Positions 21,061 to 30,414 of a stretch of DNA of 64,000 nucleotides are shown piece by piece; the first letter of the stretch is position 1, and every line of letters begins with the position of its first letter. Made by a program: the position numbers and the translations under genes. This DNA is from JANNWF01 sp052390415 (GTDB lineage: Bacteria > Pseudomonadota > Gammaproteobacteria > Xanthomonadales > Xanthomonadaceae), in NCBI GenBank assembly GCA_052390415.1, contig JBQTGY010000012.1, forward strand, positions 1-64,000, written 5' to 3'. Below the pieces are notes generated by a model. It saw only the letters and a list, made by a program, of their open reading frames with translations. It ran no database searches and had not been told where the DNA came from.

Positions 21061-24000
21061 ATGTCGACACGGCCTCGGTTCGGCGGCCTGTGGTGGATTG
21101 CCCTGTGTTTCTGGGGTGGATCGGCTGCGGAGACGTCACCGCCGCCTGCCGTCGTTCCTGTCGCGGAGTCAATCCGCGGGTCAAACTCGGCGCCGCTGGC
21201 AGATCTCTTTGTCGAAACCTGGACCACCCGCGACGGACTTCCGCACAACCTGGTATTGGATCTCGCTCAGACCCCGGACGGGTATCTGTGGCTGGCAACG
21301 TGGGAAGGCGTGGTGCGCTTCAATGGGCTTGAGTTCGTGGTGTTGGACCGCTCCAATCTGGCCGATCTGAGTGACAACGGAATCCGCGCGCTGCACGTCG
21401 GCCCCAGTGGCAGCTTGTGGGTTGCGACCGCACGGGGTGGGGTGGTGCGCCGACAAGCCAACGAATGGTCGTTCATCAATCAGGAAATCGGCCTGACCGA
21501 TGCGCAGATCATGTCGGTCATCGAGAGCAAAGACAGCACCCTGTGGGTGCTGACTGAAGACGCCGGATTGGAGCGGCGCAAGGCCGGTGGTGATCGGCGA
21601 CGATTCACCGCCGAGGATGGTCTGCCCAGCAATGTCGCTTACGGCATGGTGCAAGATCGGCTTGGCCGAATATTGGTTGCGACAGGCGAAGGTCTGGGCG
21701 TCGTCGAGGGCAACGACGTTCGTGGATTGTCCGTCCGCAGTGGGTTGCCGCGCGGTCCGGTGTTGAGTGTGCGCGTGGGGCCAGCTGGTGAGGTGTATGC
21801 CGGTACTGAGCAAGGCGTATACCGGGCCAGCGAGAAGCTGGACTTCTCCCTGGTTCACCCCGGACTTGCCAAGGAAGCGGCGCAAACCTTGTTTGTCGAT
21901 GTGGATGGCACCCTCTGGATTGGCACGATTGCCAACGGTATCTATCGTTTTTCCAGCGGGACACTGGATCATCTGGGTGTCGCCGAGGGTCTGCCCAACG
22001 GGCGGGTGGCGGCCATCTTGCGCGATGACGAACAGAGTCTGTGGGTCAGCACCAATGCCGGGCTGATGCGCCTGCGCGAAGCGCCGATCCGGAGTTATGG
22101 CCTCTCGGTTGGTCTGGCCGACGACTACGTGCGTACCGTCATCGAAGATCGCTCCGGTACCACCTGGGTGGGAACCAGCAACGGCCTGACGCGCTGGCGT
22201 GACGGCCAGTTCAAGACGTTGAATGGCAGTTCTGGGTTGCCGGGCAACTCCATACTTTCCCTGGGTCTTGCCAGCGATGGTGGGTTATGGGTGGGAACCT
22301 ATTACAACGGCTTGGTCAAGCTGAAGAATGATCGTGTGGTCGCTGCCTACAGCGAAGCAGATGGGCTGCCCAGCAACAGTGTGCGCGCGATTGCCGAAGC
22401 GGCGGGTGGCGTGATCTGGGTGGGTACCTCGCGCGGATTGGCAAGGATCGATGCCGCAGGCGTGCGCATTTTCGGGCTCGCCGAAGGATTGCCTCGCGAA
22501 TTGGTTATCTCCATGCACCGTGACCGTGCCGGTCGGGTGTGGGTAGGTACCACCAAGGGCATGGCGGTCATCGAATCGGATCGTTTACGAGCGATCGACC
22601 TGTCTCCCTACGGCGGCGCACATCGAGTATTCGGCTTCGCCGAGGAAGCTGATGGCACGTTGTGGTTAGCCACGGACCGCGGTTTGCTGAGACACCGAGC
22701 GGATGCAAAAGGCCGCGATGAGTTTGGTCACATCGGCGCGAGCCACGGGCTTCCTTACGACTCATTGTTTGCCGTCATCGTCGATGACCTGGGCGGTTTG
22801 TGGGCATCCAGCAATCGGGGCTTGCTGCGGGTGGATCTTGCGCAGGCGCATCGGGCGGCTGATGGCAAACTCGCGCGCATCGACGTCGAGCGATTCGGCG
22901 ATAGCGACGGCATGGCGAGTCCGCAAGCCAATGGCGGCAGCTCGCCATCGGCCGTGCGTCGCGACGATGGCACACTGTGGTTCAGCACCGCCAAGGGTGT
23001 CGCCTCGGTCACTCCGGCCCGGCAGAGCGCGGCGGTGCTGGAGGCGCCCAAGGTCATCATCGAGAAGATTCGGGTGGATGACGAACAGCCCGCCGTTGCC
23101 GACGTGCTGACCTTGCCTGCAGGCGCACGCCGCGTGGAACTCAGTTTTGCCGGGCTCACCTTTCTGCAAGCCAAGCGGCTGCGCTATCGCTATCGGCTGG
23201 AGGGCTTCGACTCGGAGTGGGTAGACGGCAGCAGTTCGCGCACAGCGCAGTTCACCAACTTGCCTCCGGGCGAGTATCGGTTTCGGGTGACGGCCGCGCG
23301 TCCGAACGGCGAATGGAGCAAAGACGAGGCACGTTTGCGTCTGGTCGTCACGCCTCAATTCTGGCAACGCAGTGGCTTCTTGCCTATGTTGGCCCTGATC
23401 GGGCTGATGCTGACCTATGCACTCTATCGCTGGCGCATTGGTCAGTTGAATGCCAATGCGCGTCGCCTCACGCGCCTGGTGGACGAGCGCACCTCGGAAT
23501 TGCTGGGCCATACCGAACGCCTGCTTGCTGCGGACGAAGAAAAGTCCGTGCTGTTGGCTGAGCTCAAGCGTCAGTCCGATGCATTTGCGCAGCAGGCGCG
23601 CGAGGATGGACTCACAGGACTTGCCAACCGCCGTGCGTTTGACGAGGCACTTGCTCGCGAGTTTGCCCGCGCCCAACGCAGCAACCGGCCGCTCTGTCTG
23701 GCCTTGCTCGATGTCGATCATTTCAAACGCGTCAATGACGCCTTTTCGCACGCAGCCGGTGATGCCATTCTCAAAGCGATGTCCGCGATCATGCAAAAGC
23801 ACAGTCGCGAGGTCGACCTGGTGGCGCGCTGGGGTGGTGAAGAGTTCGCCTTACTGTTTCCAGATACCAGCTTGCGTGATGCCATCACCATCTGCGAACG
23901 CCTGCGCGCCGGTATCGCCGAGTTCGACGCCAGCGAGATCGCGCCCGGCCTGCGCGTCACCGTAAGCATCGGTATCGCCGCGCACACTGGCTTCACTCAC

Positions 24001-24078
24001 CACGAACGCATGCTGATTCGCGCCGACGAACGCCTTTACGCCGCCAAACAGGCCGGTCGCAATTTGGTGTTGGGGTGA
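21061..24078 (+). CDS. membrane sensor diguanylate cyclase with two-component-regulator propeller
   Basis: A 1005-aa transmembrane c-di-GMP synthase. An N-terminal signal/anchor is followed by a periplasmic beta-propeller made of repeated Reg_prop blades (about residues 50-620, pattern DxxGxLWVGT, e.g. DGYLWLATWEGV). A Y_Y_Y domain follows (about 692-762), then one membrane segment (about 770-790), a coiled coil with TERLLAADEEKSVLLAEL, and a C-terminal GGDEF domain. The active-site motif is GGEEF near residue 925, with an intact RxxD inhibitory site (REVD) five residues upstream, so it should be active and feedback-inhibited. The architecture parallels hybrid sensor kinases of the same propeller class but with GGDEF output. 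The ligand is unknown; carbohydrate sensing would be a guess. Confidence 0.93.
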   Translation: MSTRPRFGGLWWIALCFWGGSAAETSPPPAVVPVAESIRGSNSAPLADLFVETWTTRDGLPHNLVLDLAQTPDGYLWLATWEGVVRFNGLEFVVLDRSNLADLSDNGIRALHVGPSGSLWVATARGGVVRRQANEWSFINQEIGLTDAQIMSVIESKDSTLWVLTEDAGLERRKAGGDRRRFTAEDGLPSNVAYGMVQDRLGRILVATGEGLGVVEGNDVRGLSVRSGLPRGPVLSVRVGPAGEVYAGTEQGVYRASEKLDFSLVHPGLAKEAAQTLFVDVDGTLWIGTIANGIYRFSSGTLDHLGVAEGLPNGRVAAILRDDEQSLWVSTNAGLMRLREAPIRSYGLSVGLADDYVRTVIEDRSGTTWVGTSNGLTRWRDGQFKTLNGSSGLPGNSILSLGLASDGGLWVGTYYNGLVKLKNDRVVAAYSEADGLPSNSVRAIAEAAGGVIWVGTSRGLARIDAAGVRIFGLAEGLPRELVISMHRDRAGRVWVGTTKGMAVIESDRLRAIDLSPYGGAHRVFGFAEEADGTLWLATDRGLLRHRADAKGRDEFGHIGASHGLPYDSLFAVIVDDLGGLWASSNRGLLRVDLAQAHRAADGKLARIDVERFGDSDGMASPQANGGSSPSAVRRDDGTLWFSTAKGVASVTPARQSAAVLEAPKVIIEKIRVDDEQPAVADVLTLPAGARRVELSFAGLTFLQAKRLRYRYRLEGFDSEWVDGSSSRTAQFTNLPPGEYRFRVTAARPNGEWSKDEARLRLVVTPQFWQRSGFLPMLALIGLMLTYALYRWRIGQLNANARRLTRLVDERTSELLGHTERLLAADEEKSVLLAELKRQSDAFAQQAREDGLTGLANRRAFDEALAREFARAQRSNRPLCLALLDVDHFKRVNDAFSHAAGDAILKAMSAIMQKHSREVDLVARWGGEEFALLFPDTSLRDAITICERLRAGIAEFDASEIAPGLRVTVSIGIAAHTGFTHHERMLIRADERLYAAKQAGRNLVLG

Positions 24079-24090
24079 GAGCCGGGACCG

Positions 24091-24160
24091 GGGATTCGGG
24101 ATTCGGGATTCGGGATTCGGGATTCGGGACTCGGGACTCGGGACTCGGGACTCGGGACTC
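24091..24160. repeat. heptamer tandem array (5x GGGATTC + 5x GGGACTC)
   Basis: Ten perfect 7-bp units in tandem: five GGGATTC, then five GGGACTC. It begins 12 bp after the stop of the diguanylate cyclase gene. The same heptamer family recurs near 45.1 kb. I recall such arrays being common between genes in Xanthomonadaceae. Confidence 0.9.
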
Positions 24161-24164
24161 AGGC

Positions 24165-24288
24165 CTGGGGCCTGGGGACTCGGTGTAGATCAAAATCGGC
24201 GAGGCAAGCTCCGATGCTTTGGCAGGCCGTGTCGCCACGCGCTTTTGTAGAGCCGAGCTTGCGCGGCTGCTGAGTCCCCAGTCCCCAG
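24165..24288. repeat. element bounded by 17-bp inverted repeats
   Basis: A 17-bp arm at 24165-24181 (CTGGGGCCTGGGGACTC) and its inverted copy at 24272-24288 match at 16 of 17 positions and bound 90 bp of non-coding DNA. The interior holds a smaller AGCCG/CGGCT inverted repeat at 24251-24268. It lies between convergent genes, so it could act as a bidirectional terminator or be a small mobile repeat. Confidence 0.6.
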
Positions 24289-24295
24289 TCCCGGC

Positions 24296-24961
24296 TTAAG
24301 TCCCAGCGCGCCCACTCGCCAGCACGCTGGCCTTGGCCAAGGCGCCGATCTTGCCCCAGTCGCGGGTTTTGAGCGCCTCTGCCGGCACCATCCACGAGCC
24401 ACCCACGGTGATCACATTGGGCAGGGCGAGATAGGCAGGTGCGCGGGCGGCGTCGATGCCTCCCGTCGGACAGAAGCGAGCTTGCGGAAAGGGGCCAGCG
24501 AAGGACTTCAGAGCGTTGATGCCTCCGGCGGACTCGGCAGGGAAAAACTTGAATCGGCGATGACCGTGCTCAAGTCCCTGCATCAATTCGCTGGCGCTGG
24601 CTACGGCGGGAATGAAGGGAATGCTGGCCGTCGCAGCGGCTGCATACAGACTGGAAGTGCAGCCGGGGGCGATGGCAAACACGGCGCCAGCTTCGGCAAC
24701 CGCATTCAGTTGTTCTGCCGTCAATACCGTTCCCGCGCCAACTATTGCCCCACTGACACTGGCGACGATGCGCGATATCGCTTGAAGCGCAATCGCGCTG
24801 CGCAGGGTCACCTCCAGTACCGGCAGGCCGTTGTCCACCAGCGCGCGTGCCAGGGGTTCCGCATCTTCGAGACGTTCGATGGCCAGCACCGGCAACACTG
24901 GCGCTTGACTCAGCCAGCCGTCCACAGCGGCGGCGCGGGATTCCGGAGTCCAGGGTGTCAT
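24296..24961 (-). CDS. eda: 2-dehydro-3-deoxy-6-phosphogluconate aldolase (bifunctional KHG/KDPG aldolase)
   Basis: Last Entner-Doudoroff enzyme; cleaves KDPG to pyruvate and glyceraldehyde 3-phosphate via a lysine Schiff base. The 221-aa product has the catalytic Lys in FKFFPAESAGG, the catalytic Glu in LEVTLRS, and the phosphate-binding CPTGGI. Length is normal. Its ATG overlaps the glk stop by 4 bp (ATGA), so it is the distal gene of the cluster. Confidence 0.95.
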   Translation of the reverse strand: MTPWTPESRAAAVDGWLSQAPVLPVLAIERLEDAEPLARALVDNGLPVLEVTLRSAIALQAISRIVASVSGAIVGAGTVLTAEQLNAVAEAGAVFAIAPGCTSSLYAAAATASIPFIPAVASASELMQGLEHGHRRFKFFPAESAGGINALKSFAGPFPQARFCPTGGIDAARAPAYLALPNVITVGGSWMVPAEALKTRDWGKIGALAKASVLASGRAGT

Positions 24962-26088
24962 GCGGATGGCTCGCTGTTGGCGGCTCGTCGGGCCGCCACG
25001 GCGGCGCCCAACAGTCCGGGGTGCGGATGGGTGATGACTTGAATGGTGACCGATTCCAGGTAGGCCGCAAAGCGACCTTTGGCCAAAAAGCGCTCGCGAA
25101 ACCCGCTGCTGCGCAGGAACGGAATGAAACGCGGCACGATTCCACCGGCAATGGTCACGCAGCGCGCGCCGTGAATGAGCGCGGCATCACCGCATACGCT
25201 GCCGAGCACCGCGCAAAAGCGCGCCAGCGCTCGCCGCGCGGCCACGTCGTGACCATCCAGTGCCGCAGTGACGATGTCGGCAGGATCGCGCAAGTCCGGC
25301 GCGTGACCATCCAAGGGCGCGCCATCCTCACCGCGCAAGGCGGCATCGATGTGCGAGAGGCCGGCACCACTGAGCAAGCGCTCGGTGGATGCGCGGCCAA
25401 AACGCGCGGTCAACCAGCGCGCGATGCAATGCTCTTCTTCGCCCAGCGGCGCAAAGGTGACGTGTCCGCCTTCGGTCTCGACCACCCGCCAACCGTCCTC
25501 CGCCGAGCCCACCAGCAGCGCCACGCCAAGCCCGGTGCCTGGGCCAATCAGCGTGATTGGCCCGCGCACCTGCGCCTGCTCGATGCCATGCAACAACACA
25601 CGATCTGTTGCGGCCAACGAAGGTACCGACCACGCCACGGCGCCAAAGTCATTCAGCAAGCTCAGCGTCTGCAGACCCAGGCTGCGCTTCAATTCCGCCG
25701 CGCTGAACGACCACGCACGATTGGTCAGCCGGATTTCGTCATTGCCCACCGGCGCCGCAATCGCAATGGCCGCGCGGGTTGGCATGGCCGGCTCGTCGCG
25801 CAATCCCAGTGAGCCGAGGTAATGTTCGGCGGCATGTTGCAGGCTGGCAAAGTGCGCATTTCGGAGCGAATGTGCGTGCAGCACGCTCACCGTCGGCGAT
25901 TCCAGGTCGGTCAGCGCAAACCGCGCATTGGTGCCGCCGATATCGGCAATCAGAGCGAGTCTCAAGCCGTCATCTCGCCCCAGCAAACCGTCGGCGCTGT
26001 GCAATAGGGCGGGTCTTGATCCGCCAACGGGACTTGGCGACAGCTGGGATGGCGGGTCAAGACCTGCCCCAAGAGACGTTTCTTTCAT
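24958..26088 (-). CDS. glk: glucokinase (unusual N-terminus)
   Basis: ATP-dependent phosphorylation of glucose. The protein contains the bacterial glucokinase phosphate-binding motif [12 protein letters not shown] and the ATP site [13 protein letters not shown], with conserved GGHVTFAP and GGIVPRF. The ATG at 26088 overlaps the edd stop by 4 bp, giving 376 aa, but the first 41 residues are Gly/Pro/Ser-rich and largely encoded by a palindromic repeat (26007-26069). A TTG at 25965 would give a standard start directly before [11 protein letters not shown] (335 aa). Both are possible; the coupled ATG is kept as the outer limit. Length from the TTG better fits the family (E. coli 321). Confidence 0.88.
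   Translation of the reverse strand: MKETSLGAGLDPPSQLSPSPVGGSRPALLHSADGLLGRDDGLRLALIADIGGTNARFALTDLESPTVSVLHAHSLRNAHFASLQHAAEHYLGSLGLRDEPAMPTRAAIAIAAPVGNDEIRLTNRAWSFSAAELKRSLGLQTLSLLNDFGAVAWSVPSLAATDRVLLHGIEQAQVRGPITLIGPGTGLGVALLVGSAEDGWRVVETEGGHVTFAPLGEEEHCIARWLTARFGRASTERLLSGAGLSHIDAALRGEDGAPLDGHAPDLRDPADIVTAALDGHDVAARRALARFCAVLGSVCGDAALIHGARCVTIAGGIVPRFIPFLRSSGFRERFLAKGRFAAYLESVTIQVITHPHPGLLGAAVAARRAANSEPSA
26007..26069. repeat. palindromic repeat inside the glk 5' region
   Basis: Two 20-bp arms, 26007-26026 (GGGCGGGTCTTGATCCGCCA) and 26050-26069, are inverted copies matching at 18 of 20 positions around a 23-nt loop. The element keeps the glk frame open but encodes residues absent from the usual glucokinase N-terminus. 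It looks like an inserted REP/MITE-type repeat. Confidence 0.7.
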
Positions 26089-27914
26089 GTCTGCCTCTCG
26101 CGGTCAAACAGGCTGCATGCGCCTTGCTCTGCGGTACCTGTGGCAGCGCGCATCAAGCCGAACAGCTCCCTGCCCATGCCGGTGTGGTTGCCAGCTTGCG
26201 CCGGAACGATGACGTCGCGTGCTTGCCAGACCGCGACATCGACGTCGACCTCCATTAGGCCATGCTCTGCGTCGATGATGACGATATCGCCATCGCGCAA
26301 GCGTGCAATTGGCCCGCCATCAAGAGTCTCCGGCGCTACATGGATTGCCGCCAGCACCTTGCCCGAAGCACCGGACATGCGGCCATCCGTCAGCAAGGCC
26401 ACGCGCTGCCCCCGGTCCTGCATGACGGCCAGCGTGGGCGTGAGTTTGTGCAGTTCCGGCATGCCATTGGCGCGCGGCCCTTGGCCGCGAACAACGGCGA
26501 CGAAGTCTGCTGTCAGGCCGCCCTCGGCAAAGGCTTCGAGCAGGCCTTCCTGCGTCTCGAAGATGCGCGCCGGCGCGCGGATCGAGCGATGTTCCGGCGC
26601 CACCGCGGAGACCTTGACCACGGCGCGACCAAGATTGCCCTGCAGACGCCGCAAACCGCCCTCCACGTCGAAGGGTTCTGCGACGCCACGCAATACGCTG
26701 GGGTCTAGCGATGTGGCGGGCGCCTCGCGCCAACGCAGGGTGGTGCCATCCAGCCACGGCTCCTTGGCCTGATCGAGCAGGTCTCCGCCGTGCACGCAAC
26801 GAATGTCTCGATGCAACAAGCCTGCATCAATCAGCTCGCGAATGGTAAAGCCCATGCCGCCGGCGGCATGAAAGTGGTTCACGTCGGCGCTGCCATTGGG
26901 ATAGATGCGGGCCAACAAGGGGGTGGCGCGAGACAGCTCGTCGAGATCGTCCCAATCGATGATCAAGCCAGCGGCGCGCGCGACCGCGATCAGGTGGATC
27001 GCGTGATTGGTTGAACCACCGGTCGCGGCGAGCCCGACCATGGCATTTACGATGGCTTTTTCATCCAAGGTATGTGCCAGCGGCGTGTAGTGTTCCGAGT
27101 GCGCACCGATATGCAGGGCGCGTTCGGTTGCCGCCACCGTCAGTGCATCGCGCAGGGGTGTGCCGGGATTCACGAATGCCGTGCCAGGCATGTGCAGACC
27201 CATCACTTCCAGCAGCATCTGATTGGAGTTGGCGGTGCCATAAAACGTGCAGGTGCCGGGGCCGTGATAGGAAGCGGATTCCGCTTCCAGCAACTCGTCG
27301 CGACTCGCCAAACCTTGCGCATAACGCTGCCGCACGGCGGCTTTTTCCTTGTTCGGCAGACCCGACGTCATGGGCCCCGCAGGTACAAAAATCACCGGCA
27401 AATGACCGAAGCTGAGCGCGCCGATCAGCAAACCCGGCACGATCTTGTCGCATACCCCAAGCAGCAGGGCCGCATCGAACATGTCGTGTGACAGCGACAC
27501 CGCAGTGGCCAAGGCGATGGTGTCGCGCGAGAACAACGACAGCTCCATGCCGACACGACCTTGAGTCACGCCGTCGCACATCGCCGGCACGCCGCCAGCG
27601 ACCTGTGCCGCACCACCCGCAGCGCGGGCGATGGCGCGGATGAGGGTAGGGTAGTGCTCCATCGGCTGATGCGCCGAGAGCATGTCGTTGTAGGCGGTAA
27701 CGATGCCGATATTGGCGCACCGCGCACCACGCAGCAGTGCCTTGTCGGCGCCCGAGGCGGCGAATCCATGGGCCAGATTGCCGCAACTCAGACGCGCGCG
27801 TGAAGCCCCGTTGGGGCGGGCGGCGTGCATACGGGACAAGTAGTCTGCTCGCAGCGCTTCGCTGCGTTTGGCGATGCGTGCGGTGACGCGGGCGATGGTG
27901 GGATGCAGGGTCAT
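26085..27914 (-). CDS. edd: 6-phosphogluconate dehydratase
   Basis: Fe-S dehydratase converting 6-phosphogluconate to KDPG. The 609-aa product is full length for Edd (E. coli 603) and belongs to the IlvD/Edd family: [29 protein letters not shown] with a cluster cysteine, [16 protein letters not shown], and [13 protein letters not shown] near the end. ATG 27914 follows a 149-bp structured gap after pgl. Its stop overlaps the glk ATG. It belongs to the zwf-pgl-edd-glk-eda cluster. Confidence 0.96.
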   Translation of the reverse strand: MTLHPTIARVTARIAKRSEALRADYLSRMHAARPNGASRARLSCGNLAHGFAASGADKALLRGARCANIGIVTAYNDMLSAHQPMEHYPTLIRAIARAAGGAAQVAGGVPAMCDGVTQGRVGMELSLFSRDTIALATAVSLSHDMFDAALLLGVCDKIVPGLLIGALSFGHLPVIFVPAGPMTSGLPNKEKAAVRQRYAQGLASRDELLEAESASYHGPGTCTFYGTANSNQMLLEVMGLHMPGTAFVNPGTPLRDALTVAATERALHIGAHSEHYTPLAHTLDEKAIVNAMVGLAATGGSTNHAIHLIAVARAAGLIIDWDDLDELSRATPLLARIYPNGSADVNHFHAAGGMGFTIRELIDAGLLHRDIRCVHGGDLLDQAKEPWLDGTTLRWREAPATSLDPSVLRGVAEPFDVEGGLRRLQGNLGRAVVKVSAVAPEHRSIRAPARIFETQEGLLEAFAEGGLTADFVAVVRGQGPRANGMPELHKLTPTLAVMQDRGQRVALLTDGRMSGASGKVLAAIHVAPETLDGGPIARLRDGDIVIIDAEHGLMEVDVDVAVWQARDVIVPAQAGNHTGMGRELFGLMRAATGTAEQGACSLFDRERQT

Positions 27915-27962
27915 GGTTGAGGGTCTATCGGTATCTATGGTTCTTTGAGAAAAGAAAAACGC

Positions 27963-27982
27963 GGCCGCACAGGCGCGCGGCC
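27963..27982 (-). terminator. candidate intrinsic terminator between pgl and edd
   Basis: Read on the minus strand, a GGCCGC/GCGGCC stem (6 bp) is followed within two bases by a T-rich run (complement of 27949-27960). It lies upstream of edd, so it could partly separate zwf-pgl from edd-glk-eda. The same 27915-28063 gap also holds a GCGCTGC/GCAGCGC hairpin (28014-28031) and a 14-bp perfect palindrome, GTTGGCGCGCCAAC (28038-28051). Confidence 0.5.
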
Positions 27983-28063
27983 CTCCGAAAGCAGGGCGCC
28001 TCGCCGTGGACGGGCGCTGCTCCCGCAGCGCTGCTCTGTTGGCGCGCCAACCAACTCATGAAC

Positions 28064-28765
28064 CTACGGACTCCAATGAATCTGCGCCTGCACGTGGTGT
28101 GCGTGCAAAACACCGCTGATCGGCATCCGCAACGGATCGTGCTCGGCTTGCGCCCTACGCAGCACGGAGCGCTTGGCATCCCCGGTAATCAGCAAATGCA
28201 TGGATCGGCAGTGCAATAACCGGCGCAAGCTCAAACTGATACGCGCAAACGGTGCATCGGGCGGTAGCGGCTGCGGGTCGATGCGGTAAGCCGCTTCCGC
28301 CGGATCACTCATGGCAGCAGGCAACTGTGTCGCCTGCGGAAACAGGGACGCCGTGTGTGCATCGTTGCCCATGCCGAGCAGCACGGCGTCGAACGCTTCG
28401 GTGGTGTGGGCCAACAATTCACGCGCACGGGCCTCACTGTGATCGGCATCGCCATCGGCGGCGATCAGCGCCGTGATTTCGATTCCACGCGCTGCTGCGA
28501 ACGCGCGTTGCAATTCCGCGGTATTGCTGGCGGGATGCGTGAGCGGCACGCAGCGCTCATCGGTGGCAATCACATGCACCCGCGACCACGGCAAGTCCAG
28601 CTGTGCGAAGGCGGCATAACAAGGGAAAGGAGTGCGGCCGCCCGCAAGCGCAAGAATCGCCCGTCCGCGTTCGGCGATGGCCTGCAGGCACTGATTGGCC
28701 AGCCGCACTGCCACCGCGGAGGCCAGCGCCTCCGGGCGTGGATAGTCGTGTTCGACCCATGCCAT
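28064..28765 (-). CDS. pgl: 6-phosphogluconolactonase
   Basis: Hydrolyses 6-phosphogluconolactone to 6-phosphogluconate. The 233-aa product has DevB-type motifs: LALAGGRTPFPCYAAFA, VIATDERCVPLTHPASN and VLLGMGNDAHTASLFP. ATG 28765 is 3 bp after the zwf stop, indicating co-translation. Length is normal. Confidence 0.95.
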   Translation of the reverse strand: MAWVEHDYPRPEALASAVAVRLANQCLQAIAERGRAILALAGGRTPFPCYAAFAQLDLPWSRVHVIATDERCVPLTHPASNTAELQRAFAAARGIEITALIAADGDADHSEARARELLAHTTEAFDAVLLGMGNDAHTASLFPQATQLPAAMSDPAEAAYRIDPQPLPPDAPFARISLSLRRLLHCRSMHLLITGDAKRSVLRRAQAEHDPLRMPISGVLHAHHVQAQIHWSP

Positions 28766-28768
28766 CCG

Positions 28769-30247
28769 TTATTCGCGCCAACTGTGACCGTGGCGCTCGG
28801 TCAGGGTCACGGAAGCGTTCGGGCCCCAGGTGCCTGCGGGATAGGTTTTCGGCGTGGAACCCGAATGCGCCCAGCCATCCAGAATGGCGTCCACCCATTG
28901 CCATGCCGCTTCGGTCTCATCGCGGCGCACGAACAAGGTGCCATTGCCTTCCAGCGCGTCCAGATAGATTCGCTCGTAGGCCAAGCGTCGCCGATGCCCG
29001 GCAAATTCCTCGTGCAGATCGAGATCCAGCGCGACCTGGCTGAGCCGCAAGCCGGCGCGATCCAGACCCGGCGTCTTGCTCATCAGCATCAACTCGATGC
29101 GTTCTTCCGGCTGCAAGCGAATGACCAAGGCGTTTGGCTGCACCTGCGCGCCGGTTTGCGCAAAGATGGAGTGCGGCACGGCGCGAAATTGCAGATAGAT
29201 TTCGGTACAACGACGCGGCATGCGCTTGCCGGTACGCAAGTAGAACGGCACTCCGGACCAACGCCAATTGTCGATGTGCGCGCGCAGGCCGACAAAGGTT
29301 TCGGTGCGACTGCTGCGGCCCAGTTCTTCGGAGTAACCCGGCACCGCGACGCCGCCGACCGCGCCGGCGGTGTACTGACCGGCGACGCTATGCGTTGCAA
29401 CGTTGTCGCGGCCGATGCCGCGCAGCGAGCGCAGTACCTTCAACTTCTCATTGCGCACGGCGCTGGGGTCGAACTGCGACGGTGGCTCCATCGCGGTCAG
29501 ACACAACAACTGCAGCAAGTGATTCTGCAACATGTCGCGCATCGCGCCGGAGTGATCGTAATAATCCCCGCGACCCTCGACGCCGACGGTTTCCGCCACC
29601 GTGATCTGCACTTGTTCGATGTGGCGAGCGTTCCACAGTGGCTCGAACAAGGCGTTGCCAAATCGGAGTGCAATCAGATTCTGCACGCCCTCCTTGCCGA
29701 GGTAATGATCGACGCGGAACACGCGATTTTCGTCAAACACCTCGGCCACGCCGTCGTTGATGGCGATCGAGCTTGCCAGGTCATGTCCTATCGGCTTCTC
29801 CAACAAGACCCGTGTGCCCGAACCGGCCAGCCCGGCCGCGCCCAGCGCGGCGCAGATTGGCGCGTACCAACGCGGCGCGGTGCTCAAATGAAATACCACG
29901 GGTCCATTGCGAAGCCCAGCAATCCGCTGGCACAGACTGGTCATCGACTCCGCATCGTCGGTGGAAGCGGCCTGGTAGCTCAATCGATCAAGCAATCTCG
30001 CCAACGCCGTTTCGTCACGCTCACCAGCCGGCACCGCGCGCTGAATCGCCTCACTGATCTGCGCGCGGAAACCTGCTTCATCCAGCTCGCTGCGCGCCGT
30101 GCCGAGCACGCGCAGATCCTTCAGCAACAGGCCATCGCACTCCAGGCCATACAAGGCAGGCAACAGCATCCGCTTGGCGAGGTCGCCAGTGGCACCAAAA
30201 ATTGTCAGCAACGAAGCCGTCACCGCCGTTGAATTTCCCGCCGTCAT
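28769..30247 (-). CDS. zwf: glucose-6-phosphate 1-dehydrogenase
   Basis: Oxidises glucose 6-phosphate to 6-phosphogluconolactone, giving NAD(P)H; the entry step to the Entner-Doudoroff route here. The 492-aa product has the dinucleotide motif FGATGDLAKR near residue 17 and the signature RVDHYLGKEGVQNL. ATG 30247 gives the standard N-terminus MTAGNSTAVTASLLTIFGA; about 90 upstream in-frame residues are rejected as a low-similarity extension across the divergent promoter region. The 167 bp to the divergent peptidase gene (30248-30414) hold no clear operator I could recognise. Confidence 0.95.
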   Translation of the reverse strand: MTAGNSTAVTASLLTIFGATGDLAKRMLLPALYGLECDGLLLKDLRVLGTARSELDEAGFRAQISEAIQRAVPAGERDETALARLLDRLSYQAASTDDAESMTSLCQRIAGLRNGPVVFHLSTAPRWYAPICAALGAAGLAGSGTRVLLEKPIGHDLASSIAINDGVAEVFDENRVFRVDHYLGKEGVQNLIALRFGNALFEPLWNARHIEQVQITVAETVGVEGRGDYYDHSGAMRDMLQNHLLQLLCLTAMEPPSQFDPSAVRNEKLKVLRSLRGIGRDNVATHSVAGQYTAGAVGGVAVPGYSEELGRSSRTETFVGLRAHIDNWRWSGVPFYLRTGKRMPRRCTEIYLQFRAVPHSIFAQTGAQVQPNALVIRLQPEERIELMLMSKTPGLDRAGLRLSQVALDLDLHEEFAGHRRRLAYERIYLDALEGNGTLFVRRDETEAAWQWVDAILDGWAHSGSTPKTYPAGTWGPNASVTLTERHGHSWRE

Positions 30248-30414
30248 GAATCCCGCCTCATCGCTGTCGCCGTCATCAGGAAAGTTCTCCTGCACCAGTG
30301 TCGAGGGTACAGCGAAGCAGCGACGACAAAACAGCTGCATACGTTTGCACCTTGGGCGACTTATCACGGAGCGCAGACTGCACGTCCCAGGAGCACGCGA
30401 GATACCATGCTCAC

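Noticed and set aside
24091..24160. Possible CRISPR array
   Set aside because: Units are 7 bp with no spacers; it is a simple tandem repeat.
28355..30232. 625-codon open frame on the + strand across pgl and zwf
   Set aside because: Antisense shadow of two well-supported genes; Arg/His/Gln-rich composition and no family match, caused by high G+C codon use.
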